Shown here in pieces: positions 18,400 through 27,692 of a stretch of DNA of 64,000 nucleotides. How positions within the stretch are numbered: the stretch's first letter is position 1; the number at the start of each line of letters is the position of its first letter. Source of the stretch: Fusobacterium massiliense (GTDB lineage Bacteria > Fusobacteriota > Fusobacteriia > Fusobacteriales > Fusobacteriaceae). Both the position numbers and the translations under genes were made by a program. The DNA lies in NCBI RefSeq assembly GCF_900095705.1, contig NZ_LT608325.1, positions 62,001 through 126,000 of the forward strand, read 5' to 3'. The notes under the pieces are model-generated. The model ran no database searches. It saw only the letters and a list, made by a program, of their open reading frames with translations, and had not been told where the DNA came from.

Positions 18400-19158
18400 A
18401 TGAAAATAATAGATTCACATGTTCATTTAAATTTGAGTCAATTTGATGAAGATAGAGATGAGGTTTTAAAAAGAGTTGAGGAAAAATTAGATTTTGTTGT
18501 AAATATAGGATTTGACCTTAAAAGTAGTGAAAAAGGTGTGGAATATGCAGATAAATATTCATTTGTTTATGCAACTATTGGGTTTCATCCAGATGAGATA
18601 GAGGGATACAGTGATGAGGCTGAAAAGAAATTAGAGGAGCTTGCAAAAAATCCTAAGGTTTTAGCAATAGGGGAAATTGGATTAGATTATCATTGGATGA
18701 CAAGACCAAAGGAAGAACAATGGGAGATTTTTAGAAGACAGTTAAGACTTGCTAGAAAATTAAATAAACCTGTGGTAATTCATACAAGAGAAGCTATGGA
18801 AGATACTATTAATATATTGAATGAATTTCCAGATATAACTGGAATTTTACATTGTTATCCAGGTTCTGTTGAAACAGCCAAAAGAATGGTAGACAGATTT
18901 TATTTAGGAATAGGTGGAGTGCTAACATTTAAAAATGCAAGAAAATTAGTTGAGGTTGTTTCAGAAATTCCTATAGAAAAATTAGTCATAGAAACTGATT
19001 GTCCATATATGGCTCCTACTCCATATAGAGGTCAAAGAAATGAACCTATCTTTACAGAAGAAGTTGCAAAAAAAATTGCTGAATTAAAGAATATGAGTTA
19101 TGAAGATGTAGTTAGAATAACTAATGAAAATACTAGAAAGGCATATAGAATGATATGA
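18400..19158 (+). CDS. tatD: TatD-family metal-dependent hydrolase
   Basis: 252-aa TIM-barrel hydrolase. Metal ligands are seen in DSHVHLN (residues 5-11), GEIGLDYHW, VIHTREA, LHCYPGS and the terminal ETDCPYMAP. Related enzymes act as 3'-5' DNA/RNA exonucleases or D-aminoacyl-tRNA deacylases. It overlaps acpS by 4 bp. Confidence 0.92.
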   Translation: MKIIDSHVHLNLSQFDEDRDEVLKRVEEKLDFVVNIGFDLKSSEKGVEYADKYSFVYATIGFHPDEIEGYSDEAEKKLEELAKNPKVLAIGEIGLDYHWMTRPKEEQWEIFRRQLRLARKLNKPVVIHTREAMEDTINILNEFPDITGILHCYPGSVETAKRMVDRFYLGIGGVLTFKNARKLVEVVSEIPIEKLVIETDCPYMAPTPYRGQRNEPIFTEEVAKKIAELKNMSYEDVVRITNENTRKAYRMI

Positions 19159-19523
19159 TAATAGGTATTGGTAATGATATTATTGAAATAGAAAGAATAG
19201 AAAAAGCAATATCAAAAGAGGGGTTTAAAAATAAAGTTTATACAGAAAGAGAACTTGAGAATATAATTAAAAGAGGAAATAGAGTGGAAACTTATGCAGG
19301 AATTTTTTCAGTAAAAGAAGCTATATCTAAAGCCATTGGTACTGGAGTTAGAGAGTTTTCTCTTTTAGATTTAGAAATATTGAACGATGATCTAGGAAAA
19401 CCCTATGTTATTGTATCTGAGAAAGTGGATAAAATTTTAAAAAGTAAAAAGAATGATTATAGAATTGAAATTTCAATTTCACATTCTAAAAAGTATGCCA
19501 CTGCAATGGCAATATTATTTTAA
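19155..19523 (+). CDS. acpS: Holo-[acyl-carrier-protein] synthase
   Basis: 122-aa phosphopantetheinyl transferase that converts apo-ACP to holo-ACP with coenzyme A. The Mg-binding motif GIGNDIIEIERIEKA is at the N terminus and FSVKEAISKAIGTG is the second motif. It starts within the tatD stop (ATGA). Its own stop overlaps the ribosome-binding site of prfB. Confidence 0.94.
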   Translation: MIIGIGNDIIEIERIEKAISKEGFKNKVYTERELENIIKRGNRVETYAGIFSVKEAISKAIGTGVREFSLLDLEILNDDLGKPYVIVSEKVDKILKSKKNDYRIEISISHSKKYATAMAILF

Positions 19524-19532
19524 GGAGGTTAA

Positions 19533-20631
19533 ATGGATATTTTAGAAATTAAAAGAGAATTTTTAGAAATGAAAGAAAAAACTGAAGAGATTAGGAGGTC
19601 TCTTTGACTTAGATAAGAGAAAGAATACTATAAAAGAACTAGAAAAATTAACTTTTGTAGATGGATTTTGGTCTGATAAAAGAAAAAGTTCTGAAATAAT
19701 AAAAAATATGAATTTTGAAAAGAATATAGTTTCAAAGTATGAAAGTTTAGCTAGTGAGGTTGCTGATGAAGAAGTTCTAGTTGATTTTGTTGAAAGTGGA
19801 GAAAATTCTTTTGAGGTTGAACTTATAGAAAAACACAAAATTTTAAAAAAAGATATAGAAGAATTTGAAATTGATTTAATGTTAGATGGAGAATATGATA
19901 TGAACAACGCCATCGTGACTATACATTCTGGAGCAGGAGGAACAGAAGCTTGTGATTGGGCTGATATGCTTTATAGAATGTATTTAAGATGGTGTAATTT
20001 AAAAAAATATAAAGTATCAGAATTAGATTTTATGGCAGGGGATAGTGTTGGAGTAAAGTCAGTAACTTTTTTGGTTGAAGGAATAAATGCTTATGGTTAC
20101 TTAAAATCTGAAAAAGGGGTTCATAGACTTGTTAGAATATCTCCTTTTGATGCCAATAAAAAGAGACATACTTCTTTTGCATCTGTTGAAGTTGTACCGG
20201 AAGTTGATGAAAATGTTGAAGTAGAAATAAATTCAGCAGATATAAGAATAGATACTTATAGAGCAAGTGGAGCTGGGGGACAGCATGTTAATATGACAGA
20301 TTCAGCAGTTAGAATAACACATTTTCCAACAGGAGTCGTTGTAACCTGTCAAAAAGAGAGATCTCAACTTAGCAATAGAGAAACTGCTATGAAAATGCTA
20401 AAATCAAAACTTTTAGAAATAGAGTTAAAGAAAAAAGAAGAAGAAATGAAAAAAATTCAAGGAGAACAATCGGATATTGGTTGGGGAAATCAAATAAGAT
20501 CTTATGTGTTCCAACCTTATGCTTTAGTTAAAGATCATAGAACAAATACTGAAATTGGAAATGTAAAGGCTGTTATGGATGGAAGTATAGATGATTTTAT
20601 AAACTCTTACTTAAAATGGATAAAAAAATAA
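19533..20631 (+). CDS. prfB: Peptide chain release factor 2, programmed +1 frameshift
   Basis: Recognises UAA and UGA at the ribosome and triggers peptide release. Reading begins at the ATG at 19533 (AAGGAGG 5 bp ahead), runs 24 codons to CTT TGA and must shift +1 there, continuing with GAC at 19606; the joined product is 365 aa, the normal length. The anticodon-like SPF tripeptide lies in RISPFDANKKRH and the catalytic GGQ in RASGAGGQHVNM. Reading only the second frame would miss the N-terminal domain. Last gene of the comM operon. Confidence 0.95.
19593..19608 (+). promoter_or_regulatory. prfB autoregulatory +1 frameshift site
   Basis: Internal Shine-Dalgarno AGGAGG, 3-nt spacer TCT, slippery CTT, in-frame TGA followed by C. 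This is the classical RF2 arrangement: low RF2 slows termination at UGA and favours the shift. Confidence 0.95.
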
Positions 20632-20722
20632 TACTTTTGTAAATTAATTGTTAAGAATTGATTATTTATAATTAAAGAAAGTAAAAAATAAATTTTTTAA
20701 ATATTCAAAAATGTCTATTATC

Positions 20723-20751
20723 TTGACATTGAAATACAGATGTAATATACT
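20723..20751 (+). promoter_or_regulatory. Promoter of fabG-thl
   Basis: TTGACA, 17-bp spacer, TATACT, with the transcript expected to start about 40 nt before the fabG ATG. Confidence 0.75.
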
Positions 20752-20797
20752 TCTATAAGGGGAGATATACTTATTGATAATATGATTGGAGGATTTA

Positions 20798-21517
20798 ATG
20801 AACAGACTAGAAGGAAAAGTAGTTCTTGTTACGGGAAGTGCAAGAGGAATAGGAAGAGCTATTGTTGAAAAACTTGCAGCTCACGGAGCAAAAATGGTGA
20901 TTTCATGTGATATGGGAGAAACTTCTTATGAGCAAGCAAATGTAGTTCACAAAATATTAAATGTAACTGATAGAGAAGCAATAAAAACTTTTGTAGATGA
21001 AGTTGAAAAAGAATATGGTAAAATTGAAGTTCTTGTAAATAATGCTGGAATAACAAAAGATGGATTGCTTATGAGAATGTCTGAAGAACAATGGGATGCT
21101 GTTATAGATGTTAACCTGAAAGGTGTTTTCAATATGACACAAGCAGTATCAAAATCAATGTTAAAAGCAAGAAAAGGATCTATTATTAATATGGCCTCTG
21201 TTGTAGGTTTACACGGAAATCCAGGGCAAACAAACTATGCTGCAACTAAGGGAGGAGTAATTGCTATGTCTAAAACTTGGGCAAAAGAGTTTGGAAGCAG
21301 AAGTGTTAGATCGAATTGTATTGCACCAGGATTTATTCAAACTCCAATGACAGATATTTTACCTGAAGATGTAATTAAAGGAATGTTAGATGCTACTCCA
21401 CTTGGAAGATTAGGACAAGTTGAAGATATAGCTAATGCAGTATTATTCTTAGCAAGTGATGAATCTTCATTTATAACAGGAGAAGTTTTATCTGTTGCTG
21501 GTGGATTAATGTTATAG
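20798..21517 (+). CDS. fabG: 3-oxoacyl-ACP / acetoacetyl-CoA reductase (SDR family)
   Basis: 239-aa short-chain dehydrogenase using NADPH. Cofactor motif TGSARGIGRA, NNAG at about residue 83, and the catalytic YAATK preceded by the serine in INMASVVG. The FabG-specific ending SFITGEVLSVAGGL is present. Being next to a thiolase it may reduce acetoacetyl-CoA rather than serve only fatty-acid synthesis; both uses are known for the family. Start at 20798 behind GGAGG. Confidence 0.88.
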   Translation: MNRLEGKVVLVTGSARGIGRAIVEKLAAHGAKMVISCDMGETSYEQANVVHKILNVTDREAIKTFVDEVEKEYGKIEVLVNNAGITKDGLLMRMSEEQWDAVIDVNLKGVFNMTQAVSKSMLKARKGSIINMASVVGLHGNPGQTNYAATKGGVIAMSKTWAKEFGSRSVRSNCIAPGFIQTPMTDILPEDVIKGMLDATPLGRLGQVEDIANAVLFLASDESSFITGEVLSVAGGLML

Positions 21518-21566
21518 TATATAATTTTTTTATATAAAATTTTTGAATAATTTGAGGAGGAAAATA

Positions 21567-22775
21567 ATGAGTAAAGTTTATGTAGTGGCAGCAAAAAGAA
21601 CACCTATTGGAAGTTTCTTAGGTTCTCTATCATCTTTAAAACCAGGAGATATGGGAGCATTAGTTGTAAAAAATATATTAGAAGAAACTAAAATAGATCC
21701 AGCTATTATAGATGAAGTTATAGTTGGAAACGTTTTAAGTGCAGGACAAGCTCAAGGAGTAGGAAGACAAGTAGCAATAAAAGCAGGAATACCTTTTGAA
21801 GTTCCAGCATATTCTATAAACATTATTTGTGGAAGTGGAATGAAATCTGTTATCACAGCTTATTCAAACATTAAAGCTGGAGAATCTGATGTAGTTATCG
21901 CTGGAGGAACTGAATGCATGTCAGGTGCTGGATTTATTCTTCCAGGAGCTATAAGAGGAGGTCACAAAATGGCTGACCTTAAAATGAAAGACCATATGAT
22001 TTTAGATGCTTTAACAGATGCTTATCATGATATTCATATGGGAATAACTGCTGAAAATATAGCAGATAAATATAACATTTCAAGAGAAGAACAAGATGCT
22101 TTTGCTTATGAATCTCAAAAGAAAGCTATAGCAGCTGTTGATTCTGGAAGATTTAAAGATGAAATAGTTCCAGTTATTATACCTAATAAAAAAGGAGATA
22201 TTACATTTGATACAGATGAATATCCAAATAGAAAAACAGATTTAGAAAAATTAGCTAAATTAAAACCAGCATTCAAAAAAGATGGAACAGTTACAGCAGG
22301 AAATGCTTCAGGATTAAATGATGGAGCATCTTTCTTATTACTTGCATCTGAAGAAGCTGTAAAGAAATATAATTTAAAACCATTAGTTGAAATTGTTTCA
22401 ACAGGTACAGGTGGAGTAGATCCATTAATAATGGGTATGGGACCAGTTCCAGCAATAAGAAAAGCATTGAAGAAAGCAGATTTAAAATTACAAGATATGA
22501 ATATAATTGAATTAAATGAAGCTTTTGCAGCTCAATCTTTAGGAGTTATCAGAGAACTATGTACTGAACATGGTGTAACTGCTGATTGGTTTACAGATAA
22601 AACAAATGTAAATGGGGGAGCTATTGCTTTAGGACACCCAGTTGGAGCATCAGGAAACAGAATAACAGTTACTTTAATTCATGAAATGAAGAAAACTGGA
22701 GTAGAATATGGTCTTGCTTCTCTATGTATAGGTGGAGGAATGGGAACAGCTCTTGTACTTAAAAATGTAAAATAA
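21567..22775 (+). CDS. Acetyl-CoA C-acetyltransferase (thiolase)
   Basis: 402-aa cytoplasmic thiolase condensing two acetyl-CoA to acetoacetyl-CoA, the first step of butyrate formation. The acyl-accepting cysteine is in NIICGSGMKS, the histidine in GHPVGASG and the second cysteine in CIGGGMGTAL. Start at 21567 after GGAGG; an in-frame upstream TTG is ignored. Later pathway genes (crotonase, 3-hydroxybutyryl-CoA dehydrogenase) are at 34573-36220. Confidence 0.94.
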   Translation: MSKVYVVAAKRTPIGSFLGSLSSLKPGDMGALVVKNILEETKIDPAIIDEVIVGNVLSAGQAQGVGRQVAIKAGIPFEVPAYSINIICGSGMKSVITAYSNIKAGESDVVIAGGTECMSGAGFILPGAIRGGHKMADLKMKDHMILDALTDAYHDIHMGITAENIADKYNISREEQDAFAYESQKKAIAAVDSGRFKDEIVPVIIPNKKGDITFDTDEYPNRKTDLEKLAKLKPAFKKDGTVTAGNASGLNDGASFLLLASEEAVKKYNLKPLVEIVSTGTGGVDPLIMGMGPVPAIRKALKKADLKLQDMNIIELNEAFAAQSLGVIRELCTEHGVTADWFTDKTNVNGGAIALGHPVGASGNRITVTLIHEMKKTGVEYGLASLCIGGGMGTALVLKNVK

Positions 22776-22788
22776 TAATTAAATTATA

Positions 22789-22895
22789 AATAAATAAAGT
22801 CTCTTGACAGCCGTATGAGTTCTACGAGCTCAATGAACACAGGCTCTTCGAATTAATACGGACGTCAGAGACTTTAATTTTATACTTTCCTATAG
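22789..22895 (-). repeat. Dispersed hairpin element, copy 5 (type 1)
   Basis: Intact hairpin core 22798-22873 in the minus sense, followed by the shell end TTTATACTTTCCTATAG. It lies between the thiolase stop and a terminator. Confidence 0.9.
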
Positions 22896-22899
22896 AATG

Positions 22900-22932
22900 A
22901 AAAAAGCAAGTCATTTTTGACTTGCTTTTTTG
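22900..22932. terminator. Bidirectional terminator between thiolase and FMN-binding gene
   Basis: Thirteen-bp stem AAAAAGCAAGTCA/TGACTTGCTTTTT with a 4-nt T loop; serves both converging genes. Confidence 0.88.
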
Positions 22933-22940
22933 TTATTATA

Positions 22941-23306
22941 CTATTTTTGCTTTTCAATATCTTTTATAGCAAGCTTTAAAGCTCTCTTACAAGCTGCTGA
23001 AGAAACAGTAGCTCCTCCAATATTATCAAGGTTAGTACAGTTTTGTGTTTCTTTTGCAGTAGAAATTAGTTTTGTGATAGCAGGCCCTCCTAATTTAGGA
23101 GTTTCTTCATGTTGAGCAGTAATATCTTTTATAATAATTTTTCCATTATTTTTAGTTGCTTTTATTGTTACAACAACGGGAATCCCATCTTCATTAAAAC
23201 CAATTGATTTTCCTTTTCCTTCGTATATTTTTTCTTCAGAAAAAGAGAATGAACTAAAAATACAAAGAGAAAAAGCAATTAAACTTTTCAAATTAAAAAT
23301 TTTCAT
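22941..23306 (-). CDS. Exported FMN-binding domain protein
   Basis: 121 aa. A signal peptide (about residues 1-23) precedes an FMN_bind domain ending in the covalent-flavin consensus: IGGATVSSAACKRAL, where the Thr/Ser would carry FMN through a phosphoester bond, as in RnfG, NqrC and PplA. So it is probably a periplasmic flavin electron carrier. It follows pgk by 14 bp on the same strand. Flavin attachment is inferred from the motif. Confidence 0.8.
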   Translation of the reverse strand: MKIFNLKSLIAFSLCIFSSFSFSEEKIYEGKGKSIGFNEDGIPVVVTIKATKNNGKIIIKDITAQHEETPKLGGPAITKLISTAKETQNCTNLDNIGGATVSSAACKRALKLAIKDIEKQK

Positions 23307-23320
23307 ATAAAAATCCTTTC

Positions 23321-24517
23321 TTATTTATTTGCTATAGCTTCAACACCTGGTAAAACTTTTCCTTCTAAAAATTCAAGAGATGCTCCACCACCAGTAGAGA
23401 TGTGAGTAAATTTGTCAGCAAAACCTAAACTAATAGCAGCAGCAGCAGAATCTCCTCCACCTATTATAGTAACAGCATCAGTAAGATTAGCTATAGATTC
23501 ACAAACACCAATAGTTCCTTTGGCATAATTAGGCATTTCAAAAACACCCATAGGTCCATTCCATACAACAGTTTTAGCTGTTTTTATATAACTATCAAAT
23601 AGTTTTATAGTTTTTTCTCCAACATCAAGTCCCATTTGATCAGCTGGAATGCTGTCAACATCAACAGTCGAATGTTTAGCATCATTATTAAATTCTCCAG
23701 CTACAACAGTATCCACAGGTAAAACTATTTTACCATTTGCTTTAGCTAATAAATCTTTTGCTAAATCTAATTTATCATCTTCAACTAATGAAGTTCCAAT
23801 ATTTTTACCTTGAGCTTTGAAGAATGTGAACATCATAGCTCCTCCAATTAAAATTTTGTCGGCTTTAGTTAATAAATTTTCAATGACACCAATTTTATCT
23901 GATACTTTAGCACCACCTAAAATTGCAATTAAAGGTCTTTTTGGATTATTTACAGCTTCTCCTATAAATTTTAATTCTTTTTCAACTAAGAAACCAACAG
24001 CAGAGTTTCCATTTCCAATATTTTCTGCAATACCTACATTAGAAGCATGTGCTCTATGAGCAGTTCCAAAAGCATCGTTTACAAAAACATCTCCTAGTGC
24101 TGCCCAATATTTACCTAATTCAGCATCGTTTTTAGATTCTTTTTTACCATCTAAATCTTCAAATCTTGTATTTTCAAACATTAAAACTTCACCAGATTTT
24201 AAGTTGTTGATGGCAGATTCTAATTTTTCTCCTCTTGTTTCAGGAATAAAAGTAACAGTTTTTCCTAAATGTTCTGATAGTTTTTCAGCAACAGCTTTTA
24301 AACTTTTTGAAGCCTTATCTTCCTCAGTTTTTACTTTTCCTAAGTGAGAGAATAAAATAAGTTTAGCATTTTGTTCTAAAGCATATTTTATTGTAGGTAA
24401 AGCTTGAATTATTCTATTTTCATCAGTAATTACTCCATTTTTCATTGGAACATTGAAGTCAACTCTCATTAATACTTTCTTATTATTTAATTCTAAATCA
24501 GTTATTATTTTTTTCAT
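23321..24517 (-). CDS. pgk: Phosphoglycerate kinase
   Basis: 398-aa glycolytic enzyme transferring phosphate from 1,3-bisphosphoglycerate to ADP. N-terminal [14 protein letters not shown], and the nucleotide loop IGGGDSAAA with [12 protein letters not shown] near the C terminus. Downstream of gap on the minus strand, with a terminator-like hairpin between them. Confidence 0.96.
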   Translation of the reverse strand: MKKIITDLELNNKKVLMRVDFNVPMKNGVITDENRIIQALPTIKYALEQNAKLILFSHLGKVKTEEDKASKSLKAVAEKLSEHLGKTVTFIPETRGEKLESAINNLKSGEVLMFENTRFEDLDGKKESKNDAELGKYWAALGDVFVNDAFGTAHRAHASNVGIAENIGNGNSAVGFLVEKELKFIGEAVNNPKRPLIAILGGAKVSDKIGVIENLLTKADKILIGGAMMFTFFKAQGKNIGTSLVEDDKLDLAKDLLAKANGKIVLPVDTVVAGEFNNDAKHSTVDVDSIPADQMGLDVGEKTIKLFDSYIKTAKTVVWNGPMGVFEMPNYAKGTIGVCESIANLTDAVTIIGGGDSAAAAISLGFADKFTHISTGGGASLEFLEGKVLPGVEAIANK

Positions 24518-24545
24518 ACTTCTCTCCTAATTTTTATTTTTAAAA

Positions 24546-24571
24546 AAGTGGAACAAATTAATGTTCCACTA
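24546..24571 (-). terminator. Terminator between gap and pgk
   Basis: On the minus strand AGTGGAAC...GTTCCACT closes a hairpin followed by a T run. A second small hairpin AAAGTC/GACTTT with a T-rich tail lies at 24601-24627 and may be a remnant of the dispersed element. Confidence 0.65.
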
Positions 24572-24632
24572 TTTAATTGCTAATATTCTATTTTAAAAAT
24601 AAAGTCTCTATTTTTATTTTTAATGGACTTTC

Positions 24633-25811
<1,179 letters not shown>

Positions 25812-25883
25812 TTAGCTATATGTCAAATTTTAGATGGACATATTTTTATCGTAAAATAGATTATTTTTTTATCTTTTATTTTG

Positions 25884-26264
25884 TTATATCAACTCCAAAA
25901 AATTTTTTGGAACTTTTCTCACTTTTTGTTTTGAATAATCGTAAGCAAGTAGAGTTGTTGAACCTTGGATACAAATCTCATTATTTTCCATTACTTTATA
26001 TTCAAATATTATTTTTAATCCTTCTACTCTTACATTTTCTATGATTACCTCTATTGTTTGATCCAAAAAAAGTTGCTTTTTATATTGTACATAAGCATCT
26101 GTCTGAATAACTCCAGCATCTTCACCAATATTAAGTTCACTTAAATTTAAGCTTTCAAAAAACTTTTCTCTAGCCCATTGAAAAAAAAGCAAAGCTCTCT
26201 CATTACCAACATGATTTCCTAGGTTAATATCTTCCTTTTTTATTGTGTAAGTATATTTGAACAT
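25884..26264 (-). CDS. Hotdog-fold acyl-CoA thioesterase (4HBT family)
   Basis: 126 aa. The N-terminal motif DINLGNHVGNERALLFFQWARE matches the DxxxHVNNxxY region of 4-hydroxybenzoyl-CoA-type thioesterases, with Gly in place of the first Asn. The rest has the alternating pattern of a single hotdog domain (IIENVRVEGLKIIFEYKV). Probably hydrolyses acyl-CoA thioesters; the substrate cannot be told. It stands alone between repeat elements. Confidence 0.75.
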   Translation of the reverse strand: MFKYTYTIKKEDINLGNHVGNERALLFFQWAREKFFESLNLSELNIGEDAGVIQTDAYVQYKKQLFLDQTIEVIIENVRVEGLKIIFEYKVMENNEICIQGSTTLLAYDYSKQKVRKVPKNFLELI

Positions 26265-26282
26265 TTTCCCTCCATTTCATAT

Positions 26283-26370
26283 AAATCAAGTCTCTTGATA
26301 CTTATATGAGCTTTACAAGCTCCATAGACTAACATCAGAGACAAATGTTACTATTCAATTTTATACATTT
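26283..26370 (-). repeat. Dispersed hairpin element, copy 7 (degenerate)
   Basis: AAGTCTCTTGATACTTATATGAG...CATCAGAGAC: outer arms are recognisable, the centre is shortened, and the shell end ATTTTATACATTTGTATA follows. Confidence 0.65.
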
Positions 26371-26386
26371 GTATAACTTTTTTATT

Positions 26387-26507
26387 ATATAGGAAAGTAT
26401 AAATTTAATATGAAAATTAGTCTCTTGACAGCCGTATGAGTTCTACGAGCTCAATAAACACAGGCTCTTCGAACTAATACGGACGTCAGAGACTTTATTT
26501 ATAGAAT
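26387..26507 (-). repeat. Dispersed hairpin element, copy 8 (core reversed in its shell)
   Basis: Shell end TATAGGAAAGTATAAATTTAA on the left, as in plus-sense copies, but the intact core (26419-26494) is read in the minus sense. See findings. Confidence 0.88.
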
Positions 26508-26514
26508 AAAAAAG

Positions 26515-27057
26515 TTACCTACTTAATTTTCTTAAAGCCTTAAAAAGTTCTTTGTTTTTTATTATTTCAACAGCATATTTCATAAAATCTTCAAATTTTT
26601 CATCATCTAAATTTAATTCATCTTTTATATAATCCTCTAATTTTTTAATTTCCTGTGGAAATAGTACAGGTCTTGTAGATAAATTAATTTCTTCTACTGA
26701 TCTATCTCCATTAAGAAAAGCTATGATTTTTTTCCAATTATCAATAGGATCTATTTTTCTAAGTAACATTATGGATTTGTAGTCTAACTCAGGGATTTCT
26801 CCATAGCCTTTTCTTTTAAGAAAACTCAAAGTTTCATCATCGTCTCTGGTGAATAATACAAGTTCACCTGCTTTTTTCATATTCATAATTTTAGGCATTT
26901 TTTTAGCCTTTCCAGTTGTTTTTAAATATTTAGAAAGGGGTAGAGATTTTACCTCACTATAGAAATCAATAGCAAAATCATTAAAAGATTTATTTTCAGG
27001 AATGTTATTATTTTCTATTATATCTACCATTGAATCAATTTTTTCAAAATTAAACAT
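26515..27057 (-). CDS. Hypothetical protein, 180 aa
   Basis: Not recognised. A soluble, highly charged, mostly helical product without signal peptide or membrane segment. It starts MFNFEKIDSM and contains KKAGELVLFTRDDDETLSFL; the end is lysine-rich. The start at 27057 follows TAGGAGG. A good promoter (27145-27173) drives it, diverging from the promoter of the 54-nt repeat RNA, so the two units share a 56-bp control region. It could be part of the same accessory module as the repeat RNA, but there is no direct evidence. Confidence 0.7.
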   Translation of the reverse strand: MFNFEKIDSMVDIIENNNIPENKSFNDFAIDFYSEVKSLPLSKYLKTTGKAKKMPKIMNMKKAGELVLFTRDDDETLSFLKRKGYGEIPELDYKSIMLLRKIDPIDNWKKIIAFLNGDRSVEEINLSTRPVLFPQEIKKLEDYIKDELNLDDEKFEDFMKYAVEIIKNKELFKALRKLSR

Positions 27058-27144
27058 AAATCCTCCTAGCACTATTAAGTGCTATTAAAAAAATTTTATA
27101 TAAATTTTTAGATATTTAGCATATCTTTTTATTTTTAGTAATTC

Positions 27145-27173
27145 ATTATATATTAAAACTCTATAAAATTCAA
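27145..27173 (-). promoter_or_regulatory. Promoter of the 180-aa hypothetical gene
   Basis: On the minus strand TTGAAT, 17-bp spacer, TATAAT; leader about 80 nt. Confidence 0.7.
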
Positions 27174-27229
27174 TATTTTATACTTTTATAATTCAATTTT
27201 TCTAAATTGTAATTTAGGTAGAATTATTA

Positions 27230-27258
27230 TTGAAAAAAAAACGTTTTATTGTTATAAT
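27230..27258 (+). promoter_or_regulatory. Promoter of the 54-nt repeat RNA
   Basis: TTGAAA, 17-bp spacer, perfect TATAAT. Transcription would start near 27265, about 38 nt before the first repeat. Confidence 0.82.
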
Positions 27259-27302
27259 ATAAAAAATAGTTATTAAGTTTTATAATTTAGTGTTGGTCAA
27301 GC

Positions 27303-27534
27303 AACCGAAAAACCTGAAGAGATATGCTAGACATAAGGGCTAGTTAGTTGGCAGGTAACCGAAAAACCTGAAGAGATATGCTAGACATAAGGGCTAGTTA
27401 GTTGGCAGGTAACCGAAAAACCTGAAGAGATATGCTAGACATAAGGGCTAGTTAGTTGGCAGGTAACCGAAAAACCTGAAGAGATATGCTAGACATAAGG
27501 GCTAGTTAGTTGGCAGGCAACTGAAAAACTTGAC
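27303..27534 (+). repeat. 54-bp direct tandem repeat, 4.3 copies
   Basis: Head-to-tail units with no spacers. Each contains ACCTGAAG, GATATGCTAG, ACATAAGGGCTAG and TTAGTTGGCAGG in that order. Near-perfect identity suggests recent amplification or homogenisation. Confidence 0.97.
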
Positions 27535-27538
27535 AAAG

Positions 27539-27566
27539 AGGCTACTTATTAAGTAGCCTTTTATTA
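27539..27566 (+). terminator. Terminator between the repeat RNA and the downstream gene
   Basis: Perfect 9-bp stem AGGCTACTT/AAGTAGCCT with a 3-nt loop, followed by TTTATTATT. The tail is short and interrupted, so partial read-through is possible. Confidence 0.85.
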
Positions 27567-27567
27567 T

Positions 27568-27683
27568 TCTGTAAGAAAGTATAAAATTAAATAGCAAAAT
27601 TAGTCTTTGACGCCTGTTAGTACAAAGAGCTTGTGTTTATTGAGCTCATAAACTCATACGGCTGTAAAGAGACTTTATTTATC
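27568..27683 (+). repeat. Dispersed hairpin element, copy 9 (type 1, diverged)
   Basis: Shell end GTAAGAAAGTATAAAATTAAA, core 27602-27674 with small deletions on both arms. It sits between the RNA terminator and the ribosome-binding site of the next gene, and forms that gene's leader. Confidence 0.87.
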
Positions 27684-27692
27684 GGAGGAACT

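Larger units (their letters stand above)
27265..27566 (+). ncRNA. Tandem-repeat RNA, candidate type III antitoxin
   Basis: Predicted transcript of about 300 nt between a strong promoter and a terminator. From 27303 to 27534 it holds four 54-nt units (starts 27303, 27357, 27411, 27465), identical except for the last base of the fourth, plus a 16-nt partial fifth unit (27519-27534). All six frames of the unit contain stops, so it is not coding. Each junction can form a hairpin CAGGT/ACCTG around AACCGAAAA, and TTGG just before it can pair with CCGA in that loop, giving an H-type pseudoknot. The 6-nt flanks GTCAAG (27296-27301) and CTTGAC (27529-27534) are complementary. This is the layout of type III antitoxin RNAs such as ToxI; function is inferred. 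Confidence 0.75.

Noticed and set aside
19708-20631. prfB starting at 19708
   Set aside because: It would omit the N-terminal domain; the frameshift site and upstream ATG with AAGGAGG give the normal RF2 length.
27303-27534. 54-bp repeats as a CRISPR array
   Set aside because: Units are contiguous and identical, with no unique spacers and no cas genes nearby.
27303-27534. 54-bp repeats as a repetitive protein, since 54 is a multiple of three
   Set aside because: Every one of the six frames of the unit contains a stop codon.
27633-27692. N-terminal extension of the putative toxin gene
   Set aside because: The added codons come entirely from the dispersed hairpin element, while CGGAGGA directly precedes the ATG at 27693.
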